DNA of 64,000 bases from Komagataeibacter rhaeticus (GTDB taxonomy: Bacteria > Pseudomonadota > Alphaproteobacteria > Acetobacterales > Acetobacteraceae), in the NCBI RefSeq assembly GCF_003207855.1, contig NZ_NKTZ01000001.1:1-64000 (forward strand). Reading direction: 5' to 3'. The position numbers and the translations under genes were made by a program. A model generated the notes under the pieces. The model worked only from the letters and a program-made list of their open reading frames with translations, was not told the origin of the DNA and did no database searches. Shown here piece after piece: positions 27,133-36,233 of the stretch (position 1 is its first letter; each line of letters begins with the position of its first letter).

Positions 27133-29727
27133 ATGCTATCGGTACCGCTTGGGCGTCTTGTCGCTTTCTGTTCCCGTCATGCCATTGCGGTCGTGGCGGG
27201 TTTTGCCCTCCTGATCGCGGGTGCCACCTATGCCAGCTATGCGCTGCTGGGGGTCACGACCGATACGGACCAGATGTTCTCGGCCTCACTGGATTGGAAA
27301 AAGCGCTCTGACGAGATGGGCCGCCTGTTTCCGCAAAAGCAGGACCAGCTTGTTGCCGTGATCGACGCGGCCCTGCCCGAGGAAGCCCAGCAGACAGCAC
27401 TTGGGCTTGCGGCAAGGCTGCGTGATGACCACACCCATTTCAATTACGTCACCACGCCACAGACCGACCCCTATCTGGTGCGCAACGGCCTGATGTTCCT
27501 GGACCCCAAGGCGCTGGAGCGCGTGCTCAACACCACCATCACCGCCCAGCCCTTCCTGAGCGAACTGGCCGCCGACCCCTCCGGGCGCGGCCTGTTTGAT
27601 GCGCTGGACCTGATCGCGCTGGGCATAAACCAGGGCCAGGCCGATCTTGGCCCCTTCCGTAGCGCGCTGGGCGGCTTTGCCACCACCTTGGAACATGCCG
27701 TGTCCGGCACGCCCGAACCGCTTTCGTGGGAGCGGCTGCTGGCGGGAGACCTGGCCGACCTGGGGGGCAAGTTCCAGTTTGTCGTGACCCAGCCCAAGCT
27801 GGATTATGATTCCTTCCAGCCCGGGGGCGCCGCCGCCGATGCGATCCGCGCTGCTGCCGCCGAACTGCCCTTCGTCAAGAGCGGGCGGGCGCATGTCCAT
27901 ATCACGGGCGATACCCAGATTGCGGATGAGGAATTCGCCACCGTGGCCGAAGGCATGGTGGCGGGCCTGCTCGGCTCACTGGTGCTGGTCTCGCTGTGGC
28001 TGGTGCTGGCGGTGCATACGTGGCGGGTGATCGTGCCCATCATCATAACACTGGTGTCGGGGCTGCTGCTGACCACGGGCTTCGCGGCCCTTGTGGTGGG
28101 CAAGCTGAACCTGATCTCGGTGGCGTTCGCCATCCTGTTCGTGGGCATCGCGGTGGATTTCGCCATCCAGTTCTCCGTCCGCTTCCGCGCGCAGTCCCTG
28201 CCCGATGGCTCGGCACCCGGTATTGTCCAGGCGCTTGAGCAGACCGGGAACGAGACCGGCCACCAGATCCTTGTCGCCGCCATGGCCACATCGGCGGGCT
28301 TCCTGGCCTTCACCCCCACAGCCTTCGTGGGCGTGGCCCAGCTTGGGCTGATCGCGGGCTTTGGCATGGTCTTCGCCTTCGTGTGCACGCTGACGCTGCT
28401 GCCCGCCCTGCTGCGGCTGTTCCGTCCCACGGCGGGGCATGGCACCATCGGCTTTGGCTGGGCACGCCCGGTGGATACGGCCATCCGCCACCACCGCAAG
28501 CCCATACTGGCCGTGTTCGTGGCGATTGCCCTGGTGGGTGTGGCGCTGGTGCCGCGCCTGACCTTCGATGCCGACCCATTGCATACCAAGAACCCGAAAT
28601 CCGAAGGCATGGTCACGCTGGGCATGCTGATGTCCGAGCCACAGTATTCGCCCTATACGGTGGATATCCTGATGCCCACCCTGGATCAGGCCGCCGCCAT
28701 GTCGGACAGGATTTCCGCCCTGCCGCTGGTGCATGACGCGCTGTGGCTCGGCTCGCTCGTGCCGGCCGACCAGAAGACCAAGCTGCCGCTGATACAGGAT
28801 GCCGCCAGCATCATGCTGCCCACCCTGATCGTGGCCAACCCCAAGCCCGCCCCCGATGCCGCGGAACTGAAGGCCGCCGCCGCCAAGACCGCGGCCGAAC
28901 TGGGTGGCGTGCTGGACAAGCTGGCCGCCGATGACCCGCTGCGGCGCATCCAGTCGGCCCTGGCCCACCTGTCACAGACCGATGACCAGCGCATCCTGGC
29001 CACCAACGAGGCGCTGGTGCGCTTCCTGCCCATGCAGCTCGACATGCTGCGCGGCATGCTGCAGGCCAGGCCGGTCGGCATTGCCGATGTGCCGCCGCAG
29101 CTGGCGCGTGACTACCTTCTGCCCGATGGCCGCGCACTGGTGGAAATCCACCCCACGCGCGAGATGAAGGGCAACCGCGCGCTGCACACCTATGTCAGCG
29201 AGATCCAGAAGATCGCCCCGATGGCGGCAGGCTCCGCCATCGACATCGTGCAGAGTGCGGCAACCATGGTGCATGCCTTTGTCACGGCGGCGGCGGCGGC
29301 CATCGTCATGATCGCCATCATCCTGGCGGTTGCCCTGCGCAGGCTGCTCGATACGGCGCTGGTGCTGGCCCCCCTGCTGCTCTCGGCCCTGATGACGGTC
29401 ATCCTGATCATCGTGGTGCCCGAACAGCTCAACTTCGCCAACATCATCGCACTCCCCCTGCTGCTGGGGGTGGGGGTGTCGTTCAACATCTACTTCGTCA
29501 TGAACTGGCGGGCGGGCATCCGGTCGCCACTGTCCAGCCCCACGGCGCGCGCGGTACTGTTCTCGGCGCTGACCACGGGCACGGCGTTCGGCTCGCTGGC
29601 GGCATCGCACCATCCCGGCACGGCCAGCATGGGGCGGCTGCTGCTGCTCTCACTGGCCTGCACGCTGGTGGCGACGCTGATCTTTGTGCCCGCCCTGCTG
29701 CCCAAGCGCGCGATCGACAAGGAATAG
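27133..29727 (+). CDS. hpnN: Hopanoid RND transporter HpnN
   Basis: 864-residue inner-membrane RND-type exporter in the MmpL/HpnN group, with two six-helix halves each followed or preceded by a periplasmic domain. Known role in relatives: moving hopanoids to the outer membrane. Seen here: a first membrane segment at residues 17-38, GDTQIADEEF before the second hydrophobic cluster, VGIAVDFAIQF in helix 4 and LPLLLGVGVSFNIYFVMNW in the matching second-half helix. Lies 142 bp after the second HpnL-like gene. Confidence 0.9.
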   Translation: MLSVPLGRLVAFCSRHAIAVVAGFALLIAGATYASYALLGVTTDTDQMFSASLDWKKRSDEMGRLFPQKQDQLVAVIDAALPEEAQQTALGLAARLRDDHTHFNYVTTPQTDPYLVRNGLMFLDPKALERVLNTTITAQPFLSELAADPSGRGLFDALDLIALGINQGQADLGPFRSALGGFATTLEHAVSGTPEPLSWERLLAGDLADLGGKFQFVVTQPKLDYDSFQPGGAAADAIRAAAAELPFVKSGRAHVHITGDTQIADEEFATVAEGMVAGLLGSLVLVSLWLVLAVHTWRVIVPIIITLVSGLLLTTGFAALVVGKLNLISVAFAILFVGIAVDFAIQFSVRFRAQSLPDGSAPGIVQALEQTGNETGHQILVAAMATSAGFLAFTPTAFVGVAQLGLIAGFGMVFAFVCTLTLLPALLRLFRPTAGHGTIGFGWARPVDTAIRHHRKPILAVFVAIALVGVALVPRLTFDADPLHTKNPKSEGMVTLGMLMSEPQYSPYTVDILMPTLDQAAAMSDRISALPLVHDALWLGSLVPADQKTKLPLIQDAASIMLPTLIVANPKPAPDAAELKAAAAKTAAELGGVLDKLAADDPLRRIQSALAHLSQTDDQRILATNEALVRFLPMQLDMLRGMLQARPVGIADVPPQLARDYLLPDGRALVEIHPTREMKGNRALHTYVSEIQKIAPMAAGSAIDIVQSAATMVHAFVTAAAAAIVMIAIILAVALRRLLDTALVLAPLLLSALMTVILIIVVPEQLNFANIIALPLLLGVGVSFNIYFVMNWRAGIRSPLSSPTARAVLFSALTTGTAFGSLAASHHPGTASMGRLLLLSLACTLVATLIFVPALLPKRAIDKE

Positions 29728-29744
29728 CTGCTGGCAGGGAAGAC

Positions 29745-29781
29745 AAAAAAAGGCCGCATCCCGATGGGGGCGGCCTTTTTT
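29745..29781 (+). terminator. Rho-independent terminator of hpnN
   Basis: A GGCCGC/GCGGCC stem with an internal G-rich loop is preceded by seven A and followed by six T, 17 bp past the hpnN stop. The A and T tracts can act in both directions. Confidence 0.85.
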
Positions 29782-29786
29782 CATGG

Positions 29787-29868
29787 AAAAGTTTTTGGGC
29801 GCTGCCTTTTTTCAAAAAGACGGCATTCTTTCAAAGCTTTTTGAAAAAAGCTTCACCAAAAACTTTTA
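29787..29868. repeat. Intergenic two-hairpin repeat, copy 3
   Basis: Same orientation as copy 1. Outer arms AAAAGTTTTTGGG and CCAAAAACTTTT pair almost perfectly; inner hairpins are the GCTGCC/T-run/GGC form and AAAGCTTTTTGAAAAAAGCTT. It lies between convergent hpnN and the DUF3297 gene, directly after an ordinary terminator. Confidence 0.88.
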
Positions 29869-29873
29869 TCCCT

Positions 29874-30125
29874 TTATTCGCTCCCGGTGCCGGACTTGAA
29901 CCAGACCTCGACCGGGCCCGTGACCTTCATGGTCATCGGGTTGCCAAAGCGGTCCGTGGCACGCCCTACCGCCAGACGCACCCAGCCTTCGCTGATGCAG
30001 TATTCCTCGACATTGGTTTTCTCGACGCCCTTGAAGCGCACGCCAATGCCACGCTCAAGCAGGGCCTCGTTATAGAAGGGGCTGGCGGGATTGACGGACA
30101 GGCGGTCCGGCGGGGTATCGGTCAT
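29874..30125 (-). CDS. DUF3297 family protein
   Basis: 83-residue protein matching a small alphaproteobacterial family: PDRLSVNPASPFYNEALLER at the start, GIGVRFKGVEKTNVEEYCIS and a C-terminal MKVTGPVEVW strand. Function unknown. The ATG at 30125 marks the family N-terminus; a longer reading upstream crosses the end of yigZ and is not used. Last gene of the minus-strand run from gmk. Confidence 0.82.
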   Translation of the reverse strand: MTDTPPDRLSVNPASPFYNEALLERGIGVRFKGVEKTNVEEYCISEGWVRLAVGRATDRFGNPMTMKVTGPVEVWFKSGTGSE

Positions 30126-30184
30126 GGCTGGTCTTTTTTCCGTATGCTGAACGTGAAACGCTGTCTGACATAGCGGCAATGCCG

Positions 30185-30811
30185 TTAGTCTCCAACACCC
30201 TGACCTGCATCTTCCTCCACCACACGGATCACCGCCTGCCCCCGGGTGATGTCGGTGATGCGGGTGCGGACCTCCGCCTCCCGCGCCACGGGCAGGGCGA
30301 TATGCATGCCAACACCTGCCGCGCCAAAATCCTCGCCCACAATCTGGCAGTCCATGCCCTCCAGCCGCGCGCGTAACAGGGCATGGTCGGAAAAACCGCA
30401 GGTGAAGGTCAGGGATACCCTCTCCACAATCGGCACACGCGCGGCCGTGCGCAGGCATTCCGCCGCCGTGCCGCCATAGGCGCGCACAAGACCGCCCGCG
30501 CCCAGCTTGGTGCCACCAAACCAGCGCGTGACCACCACCACGGTGCGGTCAAAGCCCTGTCCCTCGATCACCTGCAGGATGGGACGCCCCGCCGTGCCAC
30601 CGGGCTCACCCGCATCATCGCTGCGATAGGTCTGGCCAATCAGATAGGCCCAGCAGTTATGCGTGGCATCGGGGTCACTGACGGTGGCGATGAATTCCAT
30701 GGCCTCCGCCGGTGTTGCCACGGGCGCGGCCTGTGCCAGGAAAATGCTTTTCCTGACTTCCCGCTCCAGCATGGCGGGTTCACGCAGCATGAAGCGTTCG
30801 GGCGCGCTCAC
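30185..30811 (-). CDS. yigZ: YigZ/IMPACT family protein
   Basis: 208-residue UPF0029-type protein. The conserved motif HNCWAYLIG and DDAGEPGGTAGRPIL is followed by VVVVTRWFGGTKLGAGGLVRAY, the family signature. The C-terminal half is the small ferredoxin-like domain. Bacterial members have no settled function; eukaryotic IMPACT relates to translation stress control. Its start overlaps the radA stop by 4 nt. Confidence 0.9.
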   Translation of the reverse strand: MSAPERFMLREPAMLEREVRKSIFLAQAAPVATPAEAMEFIATVSDPDATHNCWAYLIGQTYRSDDAGEPGGTAGRPILQVIEGQGFDRTVVVVTRWFGGTKLGAGGLVRAYGGTAAECLRTAARVPIVERVSLTFTCGFSDHALLRARLEGMDCQIVGEDFGAAGVGMHIALPVAREAEVRTRITDITRGQAVIRVVEEDAGQGVGD

Positions 30812-32214
30812 CCGGCCGCCTCCTCCATTGCCCCCGTAAACAGGCTGACCAGATCACCCAGATGGCCGATCTCCTGTATGCCCAGCCCATCCGGGGCGGT
30901 GGGCCTGCGGTTACCGCGCGCGATCCGGCGCGGCAGGAAGGCGTGTTCGAATCCCAGCTTGTGCGCTTCCTTCAGCCGTGTATCGGGCTGCGAGACCTGA
31001 CGGATCTCGCCCGACAGGCCCACCTCGCCAAAATAGACCGAACCGGCACTGGTGGGCTGGCCGGTGGCGGCGGAGACAAGGGCGGCGGCCACCGCCATGT
31101 CGGCCGCGGGCTCCCCAACGCGCAGGCCACCTGCGATATTGAGGTGGACATCCATGGCGTTGAGCTTGATGCCGCAACGCGCTTCCAGCACGGCCAGCAG
31201 CATGTTCAGCCGCCCCGTATCCCAGCCCACCACCGCACGCCGCGCGCCGCCATCCCCCGCCTTGGGCGAAAGCAGAGCCTGCACTTCCAGCAGCACGGGG
31301 CGCGTGCCCTCCATGCCCGCGAACACGGCGGAGCCCGCAATGTGCCCCCGCCGTTCGGCCAGGAACAGGGCGGAGGGATTGGGTACTTCCTCCAGCCCCT
31401 GATCGGTCATGGCGAACACACCGATCTCGTCAGTTGCGCCAAAGCGGTTCTTGGCCGCGCGCAGGATACGGAACTGATGACCACGATCGCCTTCGAAATA
31501 CATGACCGCATCGACCATGTGCTCCAGCACGCGGGGGCCAGCCAGCGCCCCTTCCTTGGTCACATGACCCACCAGGATCAGGCTGAAGCCACGCTGCTTG
31601 GCCAGGCGGATCAGTTCAAACGCGCAGGCGCGCACCTGGCTTACGGTGCCGGGCGCGCTTTCCACCGTTTCCATCCACATGGTCTGGATCGAGTCGATCA
31701 CCACCAGCGCCAGATCCTTTTCCGCCTCCAGCGTTGCCACGATATCGGCCACGTTGATGGCGGCGGCCAGTTCCAGCGTGGGCGCTTCCAGCCCCAGCCT
31801 GCGTGCGCGCAGGCGGATCTGGTCCACGGCTTCCTCGCCCGAAATATACATCACCTTGCGCCCCGCGCGCGCCAGCGCGCAGGCACCCTGCAGCAGCAGC
31901 GTGGACTTGCCGATACCAGGGTCACCGCCCACCAGCACGACCGAAGCCGGGACAAGCCCGCCACCCAGCACGCGATCCAGTTCGCCAATCCGGGTTTCGA
32001 TCCGTGGTGGCGGCGGCGTATCGCCCGCAAGGCCAACAAGGTTGATGCGGGCGCCACTGCGCCTGCGGGCATTGGTGCCGCCGCCGGCGGCCGGTTCGAC
32101 CGTTTCCTCCACAATGCTGTTCCACGCGCCACAGGCATCGCACCGGCCCGACCACTTGGGAAAGACCGCCCCGCAGGACTGGCAGATAAAACGGTTAGCG
32201 GGCCGACGCGCCAT
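30808..32214 (-). CDS. radA: DNA repair protein RadA/Sms
   Basis: 468-residue RecA-like helicase aiding branch migration in recombinational repair. It has the N-terminal four-Cys zinc finger (Cys11, 14, 25, 28; CQSCG and CDACG), the Walker A loop GGDPGIGKST, the RadA-specific KNRFG motif, and a C-terminal Lon-like domain. Full length. Starts at MARRPANRF; the upstream gap to mlaF holds repeat copy 4. Confidence 0.95.
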   Translation of the reverse strand: MARRPANRFICQSCGAVFPKWSGRCDACGAWNSIVEETVEPAAGGGTNARRRSGARINLVGLAGDTPPPPRIETRIGELDRVLGGGLVPASVVLVGGDPGIGKSTLLLQGACALARAGRKVMYISGEEAVDQIRLRARRLGLEAPTLELAAAINVADIVATLEAEKDLALVVIDSIQTMWMETVESAPGTVSQVRACAFELIRLAKQRGFSLILVGHVTKEGALAGPRVLEHMVDAVMYFEGDRGHQFRILRAAKNRFGATDEIGVFAMTDQGLEEVPNPSALFLAERRGHIAGSAVFAGMEGTRPVLLEVQALLSPKAGDGGARRAVVGWDTGRLNMLLAVLEARCGIKLNAMDVHLNIAGGLRVGEPAADMAVAAALVSAATGQPTSAGSVYFGEVGLSGEIRQVSQPDTRLKEAHKLGFEHAFLPRRIARGNRRPTAPDGLGIQEIGHLGDLVSLFTGAMEEAAG

Positions 32215-32300
32215 GATGGCTCCCTGGACAAGAACAGATCGTGTATATCATATATGGAGCGACTGGCCGCAAAAGTCAGGGAAGCCCTTAGCCAAACAGG

Positions 32301-32380
32301 AAAAAGTTTTTGGTGAAGCTTTTTCCAAAAAGCTTCGAAAGACGCCGCCTTTTAAAAAAAGGCGGCACCCAAAAATTTTT
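32301..32380. repeat. Intergenic two-hairpin repeat, copy 4
   Basis: Well-formed copy. Outer arms AAAAAGTTTTTGG and CCCAAAAATTTTT, inner hairpins GAAGCTTTTT/AAAAAGCTTC and GCCGCCTTTT/AAAAGGCGGC. It lies between mlaF and radA (both minus), 16 bp past the mlaF stop, so it is at a 3' end here without a convergent partner. Confidence 0.9.
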
Positions 32381-32395
32381 ATCTTTATTTATCAG

Positions 32396-33190
32396 TTAAT
32401 TACGAACATCTACCTTGATCGGCCCCTCGCGGCGACCATGGGTAAACTGGTCCACGACCGGGTTGCCACTGTCAAACAGGGTAGAGGGCAGTCCCTGCCA
32501 GATCAGCCTGCCTTCGTACAGCATGCCTACCTGGTCCCCTATGCGCTGGGCGGAGGCCATGTCATGCGTGATGGCGATGGCGGTGGAACCCAGCTTTCGT
32601 ACGCAGTCGGCAATCAGCCCGTCAATCACGGCGCCCATGATGGGATCAAGACCGGTCGTGGGTTCATCGAAGAACAGGATCTCGGGGCGGGCGGCGATGG
32701 CGCGCGCCAGTCCCACGCGCTTCTGCATGCCGCCCGACAGTTCGGCGGGCGAGAGCGCGCCCACGGCGGGGTCCATGCCCACCTGCTCCAGCAGTTCGGC
32801 CGCGCGCGCCTGCGCCTGCGTGCGGGTCAGCCGCGGGCCATGACCCATGCGGGCGGCCGCCGTCAGGCCGAAGGTCACGTTTTCCCACACGCTCAGGCTG
32901 TCAAACAGCGCGCCGTTCTGGAACAGCATGCCGATCCTGGCCATGTACGGCTCACGCTCGCGGGCGGACAGGGTGGTGACATCCACGCCGTCAATCTCGA
33001 TGGAGCCGGCATCGGGCGTGATCAGCCCCAGTATGCAGCGCAGCAGCACCGACTTGCCGGTGCCCGAACCGCCAATGACCACGAATGACGTGCCACCCAT
33101 CACATCAAGGTCCACCCCGTCCAGCACCACTTTTGGGCCGAACGCCTTTTTCAGGCCGCGAATGCGGATCTTGGGGGTTGCGTCACTCAT
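32396..33190 (-). CDS. mlaF: MlaF-type ABC transporter ATPase
   Basis: 264-residue ATP-binding subunit of an MCE/Mla phospholipid transporter. Walker A is GGSGTGKS, signature LSGGMQKRVGLARAI and Walker B EILFFDEPTTGLDP. The MQKR variant of the signature helix is typical of the Mla family. Its start overlaps the mlaE stop by 4 nt. MlaD and MlaB partners are not next to it. Confidence 0.9.
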   Translation of the reverse strand: MSDATPKIRIRGLKKAFGPKVVLDGVDLDVMGGTSFVVIGGSGTGKSVLLRCILGLITPDAGSIEIDGVDVTTLSAREREPYMARIGMLFQNGALFDSLSVWENVTFGLTAAARMGHGPRLTRTQAQARAAELLEQVGMDPAVGALSPAELSGGMQKRVGLARAIAARPEILFFDEPTTGLDPIMGAVIDGLIADCVRKLGSTAIAITHDMASAQRIGDQVGMLYEGRLIWQGLPSTLFDSGNPVVDQFTHGRREGPIKVDVRN

Positions 33191-33972
33191 TGGGAAAAGA
33201 ACACATCCGTCAGAAGGTAATCGAAGGTCAGCAGCAGGATCGACGCCGCGACCACCGCCGCCGTGGTGGCCGCCCCCACCCCTTCGGCCCCGCCCCGGCT
33301 GTTATAGCCGTGATAGCAGCCCATGAGCGCGATCAGGAACCCGAAGATCGCGGCCTTCACCAGCCCCACCGTCACATCCATCACCTTGAGCGAGGCGATG
33401 GTGGCGGCAATGTAGGCGGAAGGCGAGAAGTCCAGCTTCATCACGCATACGGTAAAGCCGCCCAGCACACCCAGTATGTCCGCCACCAGCACCAGGAAGG
33501 GCAGCGCCAGCGTACCTGCCACCAGCCGGGGCGTGACCAGGTATTTCATGGGATTGGTGGACAGGGTGCTCAGCGCGTCGATCTGGTCGGTCACGCGCAT
33601 GGTCCCGATCTCGGCCGACATGGCGGCCCCCACGCGGCCCGCCACCATCAGCCCCGCCAGCACCGGCCCCAGTTCGCGCGTGACCGCCAGGATGACAATC
33701 CCGGCAATGGCGTTCTGGGCATGGTACTGGGCAAAGCCGGTATAGGACTGCAGCGCGATCACGCCACCGGAGAACAGCGCGGTCAGTGCCACCACGGGCA
33801 GGGAAAAGAAACCGATCTCCACCAGCGTGCCCCACAGGATACGCCAGTAAAAGGGGGGACGGACCACATGCGACAGGGCGCGCGCGGCAAAAAGCGCCAC
33901 CTTTCCCGCCATGCGGACAATGTCCAGAACCGCCCGGCCCAGTCCGGCAACAAAATCAAGAACGCCGTTCAC
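33187..33972 (-). CDS. mlaE: MlaE-type permease
   Basis: 261-residue inner-membrane permease with five or six hydrophobic segments; partner of MlaF in moving phospholipids between membranes. Conserved VGFF-like SLPVVALTALFSGGVIALQ and ELGPVLAGLMVAGRVGAAMSAEIGTM are the family signature. GTG at 33972 is preferred because GGAGG lies just upstream and gives the usual length; an ATG at 34014 would add 14 residues. Confidence 0.9.
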   Translation of the reverse strand: MNGVLDFVAGLGRAVLDIVRMAGKVALFAARALSHVVRPPFYWRILWGTLVEIGFFSLPVVALTALFSGGVIALQSYTGFAQYHAQNAIAGIVILAVTRELGPVLAGLMVAGRVGAAMSAEIGTMRVTDQIDALSTLSTNPMKYLVTPRLVAGTLALPFLVLVADILGVLGGFTVCVMKLDFSPSAYIAATIASLKVMDVTVGLVKAAIFGFLIALMGCYHGYNSRGGAEGVGAATTAAVVAASILLLTFDYLLTDVFFSQ

Positions 33973-34094
33973 AAGGCCTCCAGCGCTTGAGGGGCACGCC
34001 ACAGCGGGCGCCATATCCTGCGGACATGCTCCCTGCCCTAGCGCGCGGCGTGCCCCACGTCAAAGCGAAAGCGCCTGAGGCACGCCACCATCCG

Positions 34095-35333
34095 TCACGA
34101 TGCCCCCTGCCCGGCCGCGCGCCGTTCACAGGCCTGCCGCCACATGTTGCATGCCATCATGCACACGACACCCGCCATGATCACCATGGCCAGCGGCGCC
34201 GGGCTGTGAAAGGCCACATGACCCATGATGAAGCCGCTGGCCGCGGCAAGGGAGAACTGGATCGTCCCCATCAGGGCCGAGGCACTGCCCGCCTGGTGGC
34301 CGTGATGGGTCAGGGCCATGACCGTGGCATTCGGCCCGATAAAGCCAAGGCAGCCGGTAATGCACATGACCAGCACGCACACCAGCAGCGGATGCCCCAC
34401 CCCCGCCACCCCTGCCAGCGACAGTACGAGGCACGCCACCGCCGCCACCGTGACGCACCCGATCCCGCCATCGACCAGGCGGGAAAGGTCGATCCGGTGG
34501 ACCAGGCGTGCGTTGATCTGGGCCGAGACGATGAACATCGCGGCGTTCATGCCGAAGAAGGCCCCGAACTGCCCCGGCGTGAAACCCAGCAGATGCTCGA
34601 ACACCATGGGAGCGGAGGTGATGTAGGCAAACATGACGAAGGAGGAAAAGCTGTTGAGCAGCGCGCTGGACATGAACACCGGCTCACGCACCAGCCCGCC
34701 ATAGCGGCCGATCATGCCAGCCAGGGAAAAGGGAATGCGCCGGTCCATCGGCATGGTATCGCGCAGGGTGGCCAGCACCGTCACCAGCCCCACCATGCCG
34801 TAGCCGACCGCGATCCAGAATATCCACCGCCAGTGCCCGACCGACAGTACAAGACTGCCCAGCGAGGGCGCAAGGATGGGCATGACGCCAAAGACCAGCA
34901 TGAGCTGCGACATGATGCGCGCGCCCGGCGCGCCGGTGGCCACATCGCGCACGATGGCGCGCGGCACGACCGCGCTGGCCGCCCCGCCCAGCGCCGAGAC
35001 GAACCGGCACACACAGAACAGGTCGAACCCGTCCGCCAGCGCGCACCCCATGGACCCCGCAATGAACAGGACCAGCCCGCCCACCAGCGGAATCCTGCGC
35101 CCCAGCCGGTCGGAAATGGGGCCAAGGCTGAACTGCCCCACCGCCAGCCCCGCAAACCACGCCGCAAGCGTAACCTGACTGGCCCCCGCATACCCGCCCG
35201 CCAGGTCACTGTCCATAAAGGGGAAGGCAGGCAGATACATATCCGTGGACAGGGGACCGATGGCCGTAAGCAGGCCCAGCAGGGCGATCATCCAGTACGG
35301 CATGGCGGTGGCGGGCGTGGTACGGGCGGGCAT
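34095..35333 (-). CDS. Bcr/CflA-type MFS drug exporter
   Basis: 412-residue inner-membrane proton-coupled exporter with 12 predicted membrane segments. STDMYLPAFP in helix 1 is the family mark, the loop after helix 2 reads GPISDRLGRRIPLVGG, and RAIVRDVATGAPGAR follows helix 4. Drug range unknown. ATG start at the first residue of the hydrophobic helix approach; lies 122 bp before mlaE on the same strand. Confidence 0.88.
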   Translation of the reverse strand: MPARTTPATAMPYWMIALLGLLTAIGPLSTDMYLPAFPFMDSDLAGGYAGASQVTLAAWFAGLAVGQFSLGPISDRLGRRIPLVGGLVLFIAGSMGCALADGFDLFCVCRFVSALGGAASAVVPRAIVRDVATGAPGARIMSQLMLVFGVMPILAPSLGSLVLSVGHWRWIFWIAVGYGMVGLVTVLATLRDTMPMDRRIPFSLAGMIGRYGGLVREPVFMSSALLNSFSSFVMFAYITSAPMVFEHLLGFTPGQFGAFFGMNAAMFIVSAQINARLVHRIDLSRLVDGGIGCVTVAAVACLVLSLAGVAGVGHPLLVCVLVMCITGCLGFIGPNATVMALTHHGHQAGSASALMGTIQFSLAAASGFIMGHVAFHSPAPLAMVIMAGVVCMMACNMWRQACERRAAGQGAS

Positions 35334-35476
35334 GGGAATCCGGCGGGAAAGGACAGGAGGCGGGCACGGCCACGGGCCGCGCGTGATGCATATCCGCCTA
35401 TTGCGGCGGCCTTGTCCACAACCATGTCACATGCAACCCATGCGCCATGTGCGCCCCCCGCCGCAGCCGGCGTGGC

Positions 35477-36139
35477 TCAGACCCCGAAACCGGCCACCAG
35501 CGCCGCAAGCCCCACCTGCCGGTGGCGTTCAAGGCGGGCTGCGACCAGCACGGCGCGGGCTTCCGCAATCGCCGTATCCAGATCGGAATTGATGATGACG
35601 TGATCGAATTCGTTCCAGTGCGAGATCTCGTCACGCGCGGCCTGCATGCGGCGTGCGATCTCATCGGCTTCGTCCGATGCGCGGCCGGTCAGGCGGCGCT
35701 CCAGTTCCTCGATGGAAGGCGGCAGCACGAACAGGCTGATCACGTCATCGGGCAGGGCCGCGCGGATCTGGCGGTGGCCCTGCCAGTCAATGTCGAACAC
35801 CATGTCGCGCCCTTCCGCCAGGGCCTGCTCCACCGGGGCGCGCGGGGTGCCGTAGCCCCGGCCGAACACGGTCGCCCATTCCAGCATCTCGCCCGCCTGG
35901 GCCATGCGCTCGAATTCTTCCATGCTGCGGAAATGGTAATGGATGCCATCGCTTTCCCCCGGTCGGGGCTGGCGGGTCGTGACCGATACGGAATGCAGCA
36001 GCTGTGGCTCGGATGCCCGCAGCGCATTGGCGATGGTGGACTTGCCTGCGCCCGAGGGTGCAGAGATAACCAGACAGACCCCCCGGCGCCGGACCGGCGG
36101 GGCGGATGCTGTTCGGGGGGGGAGGGATGTCTGGCTCAT
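35477..36139 (-). CDS. gmk: Guanylate kinase
   Basis: 220-residue enzyme phosphorylating GMP to GDP. P-loop ISAPSGAGKST, GMP-binding SVSVTTRQPRPGE and IHYHFRS, and DIDWQGHRQIR are present. The ATG at 36139 has AAGGAGA 6 bp upstream; longer frames are spurious. The N-terminal 18 residues are an extension compared with short forms. Divergent from the SDR gene. Confidence 0.95.
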   Translation of the reverse strand: MSQTSLPPRTASAPPVRRRGVCLVISAPSGAGKSTIANALRASEPQLLHSVSVTTRQPRPGESDGIHYHFRSMEEFERMAQAGEMLEWATVFGRGYGTPRAPVEQALAEGRDMVFDIDWQGHRQIRAALPDDVISLFVLPPSIEELERRLTGRASDEADEIARRMQAARDEISHWNEFDHVIINSDLDTAIAEARAVLVAARLERHRQVGLAALVAGFGV

Positions 36140-36233
36140 GCGGCTCTCCTTGGTCGTGGCATCCCGACAAATGCAGGCCGGGGCGCGCAAACGGGGTAGC
36201 GCAGTTCTAACAGGGTGTATGTAATCTGCGAAT

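Noticed and set aside
31598-33088. 496-codon plus-strand frame across radA and mlaF
   Set aside because: It crosses two real genes and a repeat copy on the opposite strand and has no recognisable domain.
33786-35603. 605-codon plus-strand frame over the MFS exporter
   Set aside because: Low-complexity His/Gln/Arg composition, antisense to a clear 12-helix transporter.
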